Shown: positions 42,866 through 51,664 of the stretch, piece by piece
Position numbering within the stretch: the stretch's first letter is position 1
Layout of the letters: the number at the start of each line of letters is the position of its first letter
The notes under the pieces: generated by a model
Told to the model about the DNA's origin: nothing
The model's input: only the letters and a program-made list of their open reading frames with translations
The model's database searches: none
Source of the DNA: Bacillota bacterium
Lineage (GTDB): Bacteria > Bacillota_A > Clostridia > Lachnospirales > Lachnospiraceae
DNA: 64,000 nucleotides
Reading direction: 5' to 3'
Assembly (NCBI GenBank): GCA_023407175.1
Contig: JAEYMU010000030.1
Span: forward strand, 62,001 to 126,000
Translations under genes and position numbers: made by a program

Positions 42866-45250
42866 TTATTTTCTTATTTCCAATCCTTTGGTATTCAAAA
42901 TTGCAAGCAGCTCATCTACCATAGTCTGAATCTCCTGGCCCTCGAGAGTTCTTTCCATCGAGCCGAATTCAAAACGAATCGTTACGCTCTTTTTCCCCGG
43001 GAGAAGCTTCTCATCCTCGAAAATATCCACCAGCCGGAAGCCCTGCAAATACGGTGATTGGTACCCCCCGATATATTCTGCGATGCTCTCATAACGAAGT
43101 GCCTTATCTGCAACAAGACTTAAGTCAAAAGCAACTCCGGGATACCTGGATACCTCTGCATAGCGGAGCCCTTCAGCTGCTACTTTCTCAAAACTCTCCA
43201 GATCAAGCTCCGCATAGGCTACATTCAGCTTCTTATCCAGCTTGTTCTTCACTCTCGGATTAAGAATGGAAAAATATCCGATTTCTTCTCCCTTAAGAAG
43301 TACCGCAGCACTGTTGACCGGATGAACATAATTGTACTTCTCCAGCTCCGCATTTTTAGTAAATCTCGGGCTTACATTCTTGATTGCCGTAATCAGCTGT
43401 TCCAGAATTTCCTTACATCTGAAATATACTTCCTTCTCCGTGAGCTTCTTGCTTGCTATTACAAAGGCAAGACGCTTGCGCTCGTCGCAGAGTCCGTCCT
43501 CTCTTAGGCCCCTTGCAACTCTTCCGATTTCGTACATTCCCATCTCCGGATAACTGTCCACATTCTTCGCAACAAATCCAAGCAGGCTGGGTATCATCGT
43601 GGAACGAATGGTATCATTTTCAGCGGTTACAGAATTGATAATACGCACATTCGGCTCGGTTACGATACCAAGCTCTTTATTTGTCTTGCTTTCATACCAG
43701 ATATAGCTGTGTACCTCATTCATTGCATAACGCTCGGTCAAAAGCTCCTTCATCCGGTATTCGTTATCCCGCTCTACACTGTGGCGCACCGGTGTGAGGA
43801 AGCTCTTCGTGGAGCCTATCTCAAAATTATCATAGCCATAGATACGGGTAATCTCCTCAATAATATCGGCCTTAATCGTCACATCCTTGGTTGCCCTCCA
43901 GGACGGCACCACCAGATGAAAAGAAGCTCCGTTTTTCGTAACCTCAAAGCCAAGAGCCGTTAAGGTTGCCTCAATTTGTTCACAGGAAATGTCGATTCCG
44001 GTGTATTTATCCACATAGGCCTTGTCAAAATCAATTGTAATTGTGTCATAATGCTTGACATAGCAGTCAGTCAGGGACGTCGTCACCTTAACCCCCGGGT
44101 CGATGTCGGATAACAGCTTGACAAAACGCTCAATTGCAGGAACGGTAAGCTCGGGGTCAATAATCTTTTCATATCTTGCACTTGCCTCGGTACGAAGTCC
44201 CAGGCGTGTTGCCGATTTACGGACGGACACACCGTCAAAATTGGCAGACTCCAGTAATACGCTGTCCGTATTGTCCGTAATCTCCGAAAGCTCCCCTCCC
44301 ATGATGCCTGCAATCGCAACCGGCTCCTTCTCATCACAGATTAACAGGGTGTCGGTATCTACCTTACGCAGGGTACCATCCAACGTCAGAAAATCCACCG
44401 GCTCCTGGTATGTCTTAACACGGATTTTATTTACCTTATCATTGTCAAAGGCATGCATCGGCTGTCCCAGCTCCATCATCAGATAATTGGTCAGATCAGC
44501 GAGCAGATTAATCGGACGCATACCGCAGTAGGTCAGACGGATTTTCATATTGATGGGAGATTTCTTCTCCCATATGCCGGATATCGTAATACAGCTGTAA
44601 CGGTAGGTTTTATCAATATTCTCAACCTTCACATCCACCTGGGGCAAATCCTTATAGATACTTGTATTCGCCACCTCTAAGGGCTTTAAGGGACGGTTAG
44701 TCAATACCGCTATTTCTCTGGCAATTCCATAATGTCCCCAAAGGTCGGGGCGATTGGTCAGAGACTTATTATCCACCTCAAATATGGTATCCTCCAGCTG
44801 CATGAATTCCTTGATATCTGTACCCAGCGGGTAGGTATCCTCCAGGATCATAAGCCCGGAATGGTCATCGCTGATGCCTAGCTCCTTCTCAGAGCAGCAC
44901 ATACCGTGGCTGATTTCTCCGGCTATCTTTGCTTCCTTAATCTCAAGCTCTCCCACACAGCCGCCCAGTTTCGCAAAGGGAACAACTGCTCCGACAAACA
45001 CATTCGGCGCACCGCAGACACAGTCCACTACCTCGCTGCCAATATCCACCTTCACCAAATGCAGCTTCTTGGAATTTGGATGGTTATTAATCTCTATTAT
45101 CTTGCCAACTACCACATCCCGGATGTTTTTGCCGTATTCATGGATATCCTCCACTTCTGCGGTAGATAAGGTAAATCTTCCGATCAACTCTTTTAAATTA
45201 ATTCCGGATAAGTCCGTGAATTCTGAAATCCAATTCATTGAAATAAACAT
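42866..45250 (-). CDS. pheT: Phenylalanyl-tRNA synthetase beta chain
   Basis: 794 residues, full length. Order: N-terminal region, EMAP-type tRNA-binding domain (VVGKIIEINNHPNSKKLHLVKVDIG, about 48-72), B3/B4 editing domain (about 210-370), B5 (about 405-475), catalytic-like domain, and the C-terminal ferredoxin-fold anticodon-binding domain (about 700-794: YPGVAFDLSLVADKALRYESI). Forms the alpha2-beta2 enzyme with PheS. Follows pheS by 47 bp; both are governed by the T-box leader. Confidence 0.97.
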   Translation of the reverse strand: MFISMNWISEFTDLSGINLKELIGRFTLSTAEVEDIHEYGKNIRDVVVGKIIEINNHPNSKKLHLVKVDIGSEVVDCVCGAPNVFVGAVVPFAKLGGCVGELEIKEAKIAGEISHGMCCSEKELGISDDHSGLMILEDTYPLGTDIKEFMQLEDTIFEVDNKSLTNRPDLWGHYGIAREIAVLTNRPLKPLEVANTSIYKDLPQVDVKVENIDKTYRYSCITISGIWEKKSPINMKIRLTYCGMRPINLLADLTNYLMMELGQPMHAFDNDKVNKIRVKTYQEPVDFLTLDGTLRKVDTDTLLICDEKEPVAIAGIMGGELSEITDNTDSVLLESANFDGVSVRKSATRLGLRTEASARYEKIIDPELTVPAIERFVKLLSDIDPGVKVTTSLTDCYVKHYDTITIDFDKAYVDKYTGIDISCEQIEATLTALGFEVTKNGASFHLVVPSWRATKDVTIKADIIEEITRIYGYDNFEIGSTKSFLTPVRHSVERDNEYRMKELLTERYAMNEVHSYIWYESKTNKELGIVTEPNVRIINSVTAENDTIRSTMIPSLLGFVAKNVDSYPEMGMYEIGRVARGLREDGLCDERKRLAFVIASKKLTEKEVYFRCKEILEQLITAIKNVSPRFTKNAELEKYNYVHPVNSAAVLLKGEEIGYFSILNPRVKNKLDKKLNVAYAELDLESFEKVAAEGLRYAEVSRYPGVAFDLSLVADKALRYESIAEYIGGYQSPYLQGFRLVDIFEDEKLLPGKKSVTIRFEFGSMERTLEGQEIQTMVDELLAILNTKGLEIRK

Positions 45251-45297
45251 TCTCTATCTCCTCCAATTCTATTGCCGGAATGGCTTTAAGCTTCTTT

Positions 45298-46338
45298 TTA
45301 TACGGTAAACTGCTTCAGCTGCTTTAAGTTACCGCTGTTGAACAAACGGATATCCTTGATGTTATACTTCATCATGGCAAGTCTGGTCAGTCCCAGACCA
45401 AAGGCAAAGCCGGTATATTTCTCCGGGTCAATACCTCCCAGAGTAAGCACATTCGGGTGTATCATACCGCAGGGCAGAAGCTCCAGCCAGCCGGAATTCT
45501 TACAGGTAGGGCAGCCGTCTCCTTGGCAGATGGCACAGTTGATATCCAACTCAAAGCCCGGCTCCACAAAGGGGAAGAAGCCCGGACGCAGCCTCACCTT
45601 GACATCCCTTTGGAACACCTCGGTCAGCAGCACCTTCATAAAATAAATCAGATTGGAAATAGAAATATCATCCCCGATCATCATGCCCTCCATCTGAAAG
45701 AAGGTATTTTCATGACAGGCATCAATATTTTCATTACGAAAGCACCTTCCGGGAAAGAGCACCTTGAGAGGCTCGCCGGGCTTCGGAGCTCCGTATTTTC
45801 TCATAATCGCATTCTGTGCAGCAGAGGTATGGGTCTTTAAAAGCTGGCCGTTATCCAGATAATAGGTATCGGTCATATCTCTTGCCGGGTGATTCTTCGG
45901 TATATTCACACCCTCGAAATTGTTGAATTCAGTCTGAATCTCCAGACCATCCTCCACAATAAAGCCCATCGTCTTGAAGATATCCTCAATCTGCTTTTGC
46001 ACAATAGTAATCGGGTGCAGGGTCCCGACGGGTTTGTCGGAGGGGATGGAATAGTCATAGGCCTCCGCATTCTCCATCTCTTTTAAATATTCCCGCTCCT
46101 CAAGGGTCTTCTGATATCCGACAATCGCCTTCTCAATCTCATTCTTTAAGAGATTGACCTGCATACCGGCAGTTTTCTTTGCTTCGGCATCAAGATTATG
46201 AAGATCCTTCAGCGCCTCTGTAACCAAACCCTTCTTACCCAGGAAGGCTACTCTGATTTTCTCCAGCTCATCCTTCGCTTTGGCTAAATTCAGTTCTTCC
46301 TTGAACTGCTCCTTAATTTTCTCCAAATTTTCCAACAT
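45298..46338 (-). CDS. pheS: Phenylalanyl-tRNA synthetase alpha chain
   Basis: 346 residues. N-terminal coiled coil (1-90), then the class II catalytic core: motif 1 near HPITIVQKQIEDIFKTMGF, motif 2 near LFPGRCFRNENIDACHENTFFQMEGMMI (about 195-225), and motif 3 GFAFGLGLTRLAMMKYNI (about 312-330). A CAICQGDGCPTC insert (about 270) looks like a small zinc knuckle. Charges tRNA-Phe. Preceded by a T-box riboswitch. Confidence 0.97.
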   Translation of the reverse strand: MLENLEKIKEQFKEELNLAKAKDELEKIRVAFLGKKGLVTEALKDLHNLDAEAKKTAGMQVNLLKNEIEKAIVGYQKTLEEREYLKEMENAEAYDYSIPSDKPVGTLHPITIVQKQIEDIFKTMGFIVEDGLEIQTEFNNFEGVNIPKNHPARDMTDTYYLDNGQLLKTHTSAAQNAIMRKYGAPKPGEPLKVLFPGRCFRNENIDACHENTFFQMEGMMIGDDISISNLIYFMKVLLTEVFQRDVKVRLRPGFFPFVEPGFELDINCAICQGDGCPTCKNSGWLELLPCGMIHPNVLTLGGIDPEKYTGFAFGLGLTRLAMMKYNIKDIRLFNSGNLKQLKQFTV

Positions 46339-46434
46339 GTTAAAACCTCCTTAATTTATAATAATAGGCAATTCAAATCAACGATAAGCCTGGCACGGCC
46401 CGCTGTATCAAAACAGCCAAACCTGAAGTAAATA

Positions 46435-46670
46435 AAAAGAGCCCTCGTCTCCAAAAGGGACGAAAGCTCGTGGTACCACCCAAATTCAAGCCATAATATA
46501 TGGCTCCTCAACAGCAATAACGGAACTGAACCGGCCAGTCTTTCGAAAGGCAACTCCGGTGCCGAACTTCGCAATATATCCGAACCCTGAACCTGCTCTC
46601 AGCCGGTGACAAGTTCTCTCTGGCGGGAAAATATACGCTACTGCATTCACCTTCAAAGTTATTCTCATTT
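46435..46670 (-). ncRNA. T-box riboswitch of pheST
   Basis: The minus strand contains the T-box core GGGTGGTACCACG (about 46468-46482), followed by the terminator GAGC-TT-TCGTC..GACGA-GG-GCTC and TTTTTATTT (46433-46469). Upstream is about 190 nt of Stem I / Stem II-like structure ending at the promoter. Uncharged tRNA-Phe should pair with the leader and favour the antiterminator, switching on pheST. The Phe specifier is probably a TTC in the GCGAAGTTCGG segment, but I could not fold the leader to prove it. Confidence 0.9.
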
Positions 46671-46676
46671 TCTCCT

Positions 46677-46705
46677 ATATTAATCGACTATTTTCTAGTT
46701 GTCAA
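46677..46705 (-). promoter_or_regulatory. Promoter of the pheST T-box operon
   Basis: Minus-strand TTGACA (46700-46705) and TAATAT (46677-46682) with a 17-nt spacer; the start point falls at the beginning of the T-box leader. Between here and the nitroreductase gene (to 46813) nothing else is seen. Confidence 0.8.
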
Positions 46706-46813
46706 TACTATGATTTTAAAAATGCCTGATCAACAGTCAAATTTGATAAAAACCTAGTACTACATTGTATAAATTTCGCTTATTTCAGCACCCGATATTT
46801 ACGCAATGTAATA

Positions 46814-47332
46814 CTAGAAGCTTTCATAGGTAACTGTCTGGCTGATCGGCTTGCGCAGCCTGTCATGCCGGTCCGGCGATTGCGCATTCCCCTCTCCGTA
46901 CCCGATTGCGAGGATATTCACCGGGACATAATGCTCCGGCAGATTAAATTCCTCTCTTATGATATCCGCATTAAAATAGCAAATCCAAACCGAATCAAGA
47001 CCCATATCGGCTGCTGCCAGCATCATATGGTCAGTGACAATACTTGCATCGATATCCGTTGTCTGTACTGCGTCAATTGATCTCTTCCAGGCCTCATCCC
47101 TATCCACGCAGATGATAAGTACTAAAGGTGCCTGAAAGGTTCTTGCGGCCTTTGCCACCCTTGCCATTCCCTCCTCACTCTGAAGGACAAGAACCCTCTG
47201 GGGCTGATAATTCGCTGCGGTCGGAGCTACTCGCCCCGCCTCCAATATTGCTTCCAGCTTCTCCTGCTCCACCTTGCGCTCCTGGTATTTACGGCAGGAA
47301 TATCTTCGTTTTGCCAATTCAAGAAAACTCAT
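46814..47332 (-). CDS. Nitroreductase-family flavoprotein
   Basis: 172 residues. FMN-binding nitroreductase fold: LELAKRRYSCRKYQERKVE (4-22) with the Arg-rich FMN phosphate site, GRVAPTAANYQPQRVLVL (about 35-52), DHMMLAAADMGLDSVWIC (about 102-119) and AIGYGEG (about 145). Reduces nitro, quinone or flavin compounds with NAD(P)H. The start is ATG 47332 after ATGGAGGTTAGT; a GCCG..CGGC hairpin (47348-47361) precedes it. Divergent from the HxlR regulator, a classic pairing. Confidence 0.9.
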   Translation of the reverse strand: MSFLELAKRRYSCRKYQERKVEQEKLEAILEAGRVAPTAANYQPQRVLVLQSEEGMARVAKAARTFQAPLVLIICVDRDEAWKRSIDAVQTTDIDASIVTDHMMLAAADMGLDSVWICYFNADIIREEFNLPEHYVPVNILAIGYGEGNAQSPDRHDRLRKPISQTVTYESF

Positions 47333-47449
47333 ACTAACCTCCATTCTGCCGCTTCAACGGCATATAAATTAATCGTTACTATTTAGCCTTGCAGGGAAGG
47401 TGACAGGTCACGGGGAAAAATGATTTCCATTCGGAGTATTTGCATTCGT

Positions 47450-47487
47450 CGGTACTTAGGTTCTGTATTTTAGAACCTTATGTACCG
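47450..47487. promoter_or_regulatory. Inverted repeat between nitroreductase and HxlR genes
   Basis: CGGTAC-TT-AGGTTCT-GTATTTT-AGAACCT-TAT-GTACCG: two nested perfect arms in the middle of a 452-bp divergent gap. It has no T run. It could be an operator for the HxlR protein or another regulator. The rest of the gap (47362-47784) has an AT-rich part near 47630-47650 that may hold promoters, and no gene. Confidence 0.4.
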
Positions 47488-47784
47488 TTACGTAATGCAA
47501 TTAAGCGAAAGCGGCTTCGATATGGAAACATTTCTTCCCAGAGATCTGTCAATTTCCCTGCAAGGCTGAATTGTAACATTCTACCTCCATTCTGCTTTTT
47601 AGCAGGTTGAATTTCTTTGTAACCTTTGCTATAATTATAACGCTAATAGACTTTATTGCAATAATGCACTTTTTTGTACCATAGTATCCAAAAGGATACT
47701 GTAAAAATCTTCTTATTTCTATTGTGTATAACCCGGGATACAAGGAACAAACGTATCCGCTTACAGAAAGGAGTCTTTCATTGC

Positions 47785-48144
47785 ATGAATAAATGCCCCG
47801 GAAGCTATCAATGTCCCATTGAAGCAACGATTGATTTAATCGGAGGGAAATACAAATCCGTCATTCTCTGGCATCTTGTAAATAAAACCATGCGCTACAG
47901 TACGCTAAGAAAGCTGGTCGTACAGGCCACTCCCAAGATGCTGACCCAACAGCTAAGAGAACTGGAGGAGGACGGCCTGATTCAGCGTGTTGTATATCCG
48001 GTGGTACCTCCGAAGGTTGAATATTCTTTAACAGAATTTGGCTATAGTATTATCCCTGTGCTGGATATTATGTGCGATTGGGGGAGGAACTATCTGTCCA
48101 TAGTAAAAGGAAACGCAGAAAACACACACACTGGAACGAGGTAA
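47785..48144 (+). CDS. HxlR-family transcriptional regulator
   Basis: 119 residues. Begins MNKCPGSYQCPIEATIDLIGGKYKSVILWHL, a family hallmark with Cys residues that can be redox-sensing, then the winged HTH (MRYSTLRKL..TPKMLTQQLRELEEDGLIQRVVYPVVPPKVEYSLTE). Expected to control the divergent nitroreductase gene and the following HAD gene, often in response to quinones or aldehydes. ATG 47785 lies 11 nt after AAAGGAG. Confidence 0.9.
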   Translation: MNKCPGSYQCPIEATIDLIGGKYKSVILWHLVNKTMRYSTLRKLVVQATPKMLTQQLRELEEDGLIQRVVYPVVPPKVEYSLTEFGYSIIPVLDIMCDWGRNYLSIVKGNAENTHTGTR

Positions 48145-48147
48145 ATA

Positions 48148-48933
48148 ATGCAGCAAAAAATTATATTCTTTGATATTGACGGAACCATATTAAGCCATAG
48201 AAACTATAAAATTTCAAGCAGTACGAGCAATGCAATACGGCAAGCCAGAGCCAACGGTCACCTTGCCTTTGTCAATACCGGACGCACTTATTCGGCAATC
48301 GACCCTGACATCAAGGAGGTAGGGTTTGACGGATATGTCTGCGGCTGCGGTACATATATTAGCTGTAATTCCTCTGTACTGTTCCATACGGCCCTGGAGC
48401 CAAAAATCTGCCGGGATGTCATTGAGGATTTACGCAGCTATCAGATCAATGCGGTTTTAGAGGGAAGCACGGCTATCTATTTTGATAGCCGGTTACAGAA
48501 TAAACAGCTAGACCTCATCCGGAGCATGTACGCCAGCAAGATGTTTCAGGTATTGGACTGGGATAGCCCCGATGTCAGCTTTGATAAATTCTGTATCTGG
48601 ATTGATTCTCCTAAGGCGCTTCAAGGCTTTCAGCAAAAGTATGAAAACCAGTTTGAATTTATCTACCGGGATCATCAGTTCCTTGAAATCATACCCAGAG
48701 GATATTCCAAGGCAACCGGTATTGAATATCTTCTAAATCATTATCATATCCCCCAGGAAAACGCCTATGCTCTTGGCGACAGCGCCAATGATTTTACCAT
48801 GCTTTCCTATGTAAAGCATAGTATTGGCATGGGTAATTCTGAGGAGCTTATCCGCAATATTGTTTCCTATCTCACAAAGGATGTCGATGAAGGTGGAGTT
48901 GAGCATGCCCTAAGGCACTTTCATATCATTTAG
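48148..48933 (+). CDS. Cof-type HAD hydrolase
   Basis: 261 residues. HAD motif I FFDIDGTILSH (6-16), motif II VNTGRTYSAI (about 50), a C2B-type cap (about 85-180) and motif IV YALGDSANDFTMLSYV (about 208-223). A Mg-dependent phosphatase of sugar phosphates or flavin and PLP intermediates; the substrate is unknown. Starts 3 nt after the HxlR stop, so both are on one transcript. Confidence 0.9.
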   Translation: MQQKIIFFDIDGTILSHRNYKISSSTSNAIRQARANGHLAFVNTGRTYSAIDPDIKEVGFDGYVCGCGTYISCNSSVLFHTALEPKICRDVIEDLRSYQINAVLEGSTAIYFDSRLQNKQLDLIRSMYASKMFQVLDWDSPDVSFDKFCIWIDSPKALQGFQQKYENQFEFIYRDHQFLEIIPRGYSKATGIEYLLNHYHIPQENAYALGDSANDFTMLSYVKHSIGMGNSEELIRNIVSYLTKDVDEGGVEHALRHFHII

Positions 48934-49022
48934 TACTTTTGGTGTACCTTGCAATGCAAAAAGAAATATGATAAAATGAGCGAGGTTGAAAAGCGGTATT
49001 ATCAAACAAAGGAGTGTTGTCC

Positions 49023-50420
49023 ATGCAAAATTACGACGTTATTATCATAGGGGCCGGGCCTTCCGGCATTTTCTGCGCCTATGAATTAATAAAAGAAAAT
49101 AAGGAGCTCAAAATCCTTATGGTTGAGAAGGGCAGAAGAATCGAGAAGAGGATGTGCCCGAAGAGAACTACAAAGCAGTGTATCGGATGTACTCCCTGTT
49201 CCATTACCACAGGCTTTGCAGGAGCCGGAGCTTTCTCTGACGGCAAGCTGTCCCTTTCCCCCGATGTCGGCGGTACTCTGCCCGATATTCTGGGTTATGA
49301 CAGAGCTGTGGAGCTGATTAAGGAATCGGATGATATTTATCTGAAATTCGGTGCCGATACCAATGTATACGGTGTTGATAAGGAAACGGAAATCCGTGAA
49401 ATCAGAAGACGTGCCATCACTGCTAACCTTAAGCTGATCGAATGTCCCATCCGCCATCTTGGTACGGAGGAGGGCTACAAAATATATACTCGTCTGCAGG
49501 AGCATCTGTTATCTGCGGGAGTTGAAATCATGTTTAATACAATGGTTCAAAATATTATCATCGAGGATAAGAAGGCGAAGGGAATCATCACCGCAAAGGG
49601 AGAAACCTTCTATGCTGAAGAGATTGTATCCGCCATCGGACGTGAGGGCTCTGACTGGTTCAGTCAAATCTGCAAGGAGCACGATATCGTGACCAAGGTC
49701 GGTACGGTAGATATCGGTGTCCGTGTTGAGGTCCGGGATGAGGTTATGGAATTCCTGAATAAAAATCTCTACGAAGCAAAGCTGGTATATTATACGCCGA
49801 CCTTCGATGATAAGGTTCGTACCTTCTGTACCAATCCTTCCGGTGAAGTGGCAACGGAGTATTATGAGAATAATCTTGCTGTTGTTAACGGCCATGCATA
49901 TAAATCCCAGGAGTTTAAAACCCGAAATACCAATTTTGCCATTCTGGTATCCAAGAATTTTACGAAGCCCTTTAAAACTCCCATTGAATATGGCAAGCAT
50001 ATCGCACAGCTCTCCAATATGCTCTGCGGCGGTAAAATAATTGTACAAACCTTCGGTGATTTCCAGAGAGGCCGACGCACTACTGAGGAACGTCTGTGCC
50101 GGAACAATCTGATTCCGACGCTTAAGGATGCGGTTCCGGGAGATTTGTCCCTGGTATTTCCCCACCGTATCATGGTGGATATCAAGGAGATGCTTCTTGC
50201 GCTGGATAAGGTTACTCCCGGTATTGCCTCCGATGAAACACTGCTCTACGGTGTTGAAGTGAAATTCTATTCCAACAAGGTTGTGGTAAATACAGATTTT
50301 GAAACCAGTGTGGAAGGGCTCCGGGCAATCGGTGACGGTGCAGGCTTAACCAGAGGCTTGCAGCAGGCTTCCGCGAATGGCATCAGTGTGGCGCGAAGCA
50401 TTCTCGCCAAAAGGAAATAG
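49023..50420 (+). CDS. FAD-dependent oxidoreductase
   Basis: 465 residues. N-terminal Rossmann FAD site DVIIIGAGPSGIFCAYELI (4-22) with a Glu-ending second strand (LMVEKGRRIEKR), a Cys cluster CPKRTTKQCIGCTPC (about 42-57), TTGFAGAGAFSDGKLSL (about 59-75), and the C-terminal FAD motif GLRAIGDGAGLTRGLQQASANGISVARS (about 430-457). Matches the uncharacterised BFD-like/YtfP-type dehydrogenases of clostridia that act on hydrophobic substrates. The Cys-rich loop could hold a metal cluster. ATG 49023 follows AAAGGAG by 8 nt. Confidence 0.85.
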   Translation: MQNYDVIIIGAGPSGIFCAYELIKENKELKILMVEKGRRIEKRMCPKRTTKQCIGCTPCSITTGFAGAGAFSDGKLSLSPDVGGTLPDILGYDRAVELIKESDDIYLKFGADTNVYGVDKETEIREIRRRAITANLKLIECPIRHLGTEEGYKIYTRLQEHLLSAGVEIMFNTMVQNIIIEDKKAKGIITAKGETFYAEEIVSAIGREGSDWFSQICKEHDIVTKVGTVDIGVRVEVRDEVMEFLNKNLYEAKLVYYTPTFDDKVRTFCTNPSGEVATEYYENNLAVVNGHAYKSQEFKTRNTNFAILVSKNFTKPFKTPIEYGKHIAQLSNMLCGGKIIVQTFGDFQRGRRTTEERLCRNNLIPTLKDAVPGDLSLVFPHRIMVDIKEMLLALDKVTPGIASDETLLYGVEVKFYSNKVVVNTDFETSVEGLRAIGDGAGLTRGLQQASANGISVARSILAKRK

Positions 50421-50437
50421 GCTTAATATTATGATTT

Positions 50438-50490
50438 AAAAAACCGGGTATTCTTAAAATGGATTATTTCCATTGCCGAATGCCCGGTTT
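50438..50490. terminator. Convergent bidirectional terminator
   Basis: AAACCGGGTATTC..GAATGCCCGGTTT with an inner AATGG/CCATT stem, between two converging genes. The U run is strong for the minus strand (TTTTTT) and weak for the plus strand. Confidence 0.75.
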
Positions 50491-50501
50491 GATTCTATAA
50501 T

Positions 50502-50990
50502 TCATAAAAACATATTAAAGTTAAAACTAAATGGAGAATAATATCTGCTAACCTCCCTGGTAAATCCAAAATCTATGATTACTGGCTTTCCCTTCACCTT
50601 GCCCCAGCTATTTTTTCTTGTCAAGTCAGGAAGCAGAAGGTTATTTCTTCTGGCAGCCTCCCGGAATTTCTCCAGACGGAACAGTTCTCTGCTATTCTTG
50701 ACATGATAGTATGCCCATACCTCCTCTAGGGAATTGATCCTATCCGCCTTTTCCATAATGAGATATTTCCGGTCCTCAGATACCGCTGATATCTTGGCAA
50801 AAATACGGGAGTGATCCTTTGAAGCAATCTGATACTCAGCTTTATTCTGTGCAAATCCCTTCCTGTTTTTGGCCACCTTTACCACATAGCCATTATCAAG
50901 ATCAAAAACACTCCTGCCCGTACCCGTGCCGATCATCTGATAAGTCTTCTTCTCTATATTAACCCTGATATTCTCAAAATCAACTGCCAT
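50502..50990 (-). CDS. Compact protein-kinase-like protein
   Basis: 162 residues. Kinase-fold elements in order: a glycine-rich loop IGTGTGRSVFDLDNG (about 19-33), the ATP Lys strand YVVKVAK (about 34-40), Glu-bearing helix (QNKAEYQIAS), hinge YLIMEKAD (about 74-81), and the metal motif VIIDFGFT (about 137-144) in place of DFG. A canonical HRD loop is not seen; LLLPDLTRKNSWG may take its place. At 162 residues it is far shorter than a normal Ser/Thr kinase. It may phosphorylate a small molecule or protein, or be a pseudokinase. ATG 50990 follows AGGAG. Confidence 0.6.
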   Translation of the reverse strand: MAVDFENIRVNIEKKTYQMIGTGTGRSVFDLDNGYVVKVAKNRKGFAQNKAEYQIASKDHSRIFAKISAVSEDRKYLIMEKADRINSLEEVWAYYHVKNSRELFRLEKFREAARRNNLLLPDLTRKNSWGKVKGKPVIIDFGFTREVSRYYSPFSFNFNMFL

Positions 50991-51072
50991 CACAAGCTCC
51001 TAATATAATAATCACACTATTATATTATTAAGCAGCGTGTTGATTTGTTAACGCTTACGTCGAAATTTGCTG

Positions 51073-51126
51073 TAAAAAATACGACAAACCACACAGGGAT
51101 TCGTTCCCTGTTTGACCTGCCGTATC
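51073..51126 (-). terminator. Terminator of the second glnK
   Basis: Minus-strand ATACG.C..ACAGGGA-ACGA-TCCCTGT..GTCGTAT with TTTTTT, 23 bp past the stop. Confidence 0.75.
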
Positions 51127-51148
51127 TCTCTCTATTTTCCGCTGTTAA

Positions 51149-51487
51149 TTACAGTGCTTCCAGTCCGCGCTCTCCCGTACGAATTCTTACCGCATCCTCT
51201 ACCTCATAAATAAAGATTTTACCGTCACCATAATTACCTGTTTTAATCTTGTCCACAACCTGTGTAATAATAGCTTCCGCACTTTCGGCCGGAACTATAG
51301 TTTCAACCTTGATCTTGGGCAACAGATTTACCTCGGTTTTAGTACCTCTGAAGAACTGAACATATCCCTTTTGCTTACCATACCCCATTATATTGGTAAT
51401 CATCATTCCCTGAGCATTGTTTTCATTTAATATCAGCTTTAAATCCTCCAGCTTCTCCGGCCTTATTACAATCTCAAGCTTCTTCAT
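51149..51487 (-). CDS. glnK: P-II signal protein (second copy)
   Basis: 112 residues, trimeric nitrogen sensor of ATP, ADP and 2-oxoglutarate. The T-loop GYGKQKGYVQFFRGTKTEVN (35-54) has Thr at position 51 where uridylylated P-II proteins have Tyr. B-loop TGNYGDGKIFI (about 83-93) and C-loop RIRTGERG are intact. It has its own promoter (51530-51558) and is separated from oadB by a terminator, yet lies directly downstream of it. About 80% identical by eye to the copy at 53284. Confidence 0.93.
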   Translation of the reverse strand: MKKLEIVIRPEKLEDLKLILNENNAQGMMITNIMGYGKQKGYVQFFRGTKTEVNLLPKIKVETIVPAESAEAIITQVVDKIKTGNYGDGKIFIYEVEDAVRIRTGERGLEAL

Positions 51488-51529
51488 TTTATTAACACCT
51501 CTCCTTTGAGTATTTTAATAAACAAATTA

Positions 51530-51558
51530 ATTATAGCATATTATTTGCCTAACGTCAA
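51530..51558 (-). promoter_or_regulatory. Promoter of the second glnK
   Basis: Minus-strand TTGACG (51553-51558) and TATAAT (51530-51535), 17-nt spacer. Confidence 0.85.
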
Positions 51559-51591
51559 AATGTAGGTGCAGCACTTCCGTTATTTACCCAT

Positions 51592-51642
51592 AAATAAAAC
51601 TCCCATTACACCCGTAACATTTCATATGGGTATATTGGGAGT
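51592..51642 (-). terminator. Terminator of the oadB-like gene
   Basis: Minus-strand ACTCCC.AT..ACCC / GGGT..AT.GGGAGT followed by TTTTATTTAT, 22 bp past the stop. Confidence 0.75.
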
Positions 51643-51664
51643 GATAGTCTGTATATTAATAAAG

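Noticed and set aside
46356..46668. Two frames of 60-72 codons upstream of pheS
   Set aside because: They lie inside the T-box leader RNA and lack ribosome-binding sites.
47549..47827. 92-codon minus-strand frame across the HxlR start
   Set aside because: Overlaps the HxlR coding start and the divergent promoter region; no start signal.
48961..49022. Start of the FAD oxidoreductase at GTG 49014
   Set aside because: It falls within AAAGGAGTG, leaving no spacing to the ribosome-binding site; ATG 49023 fits.
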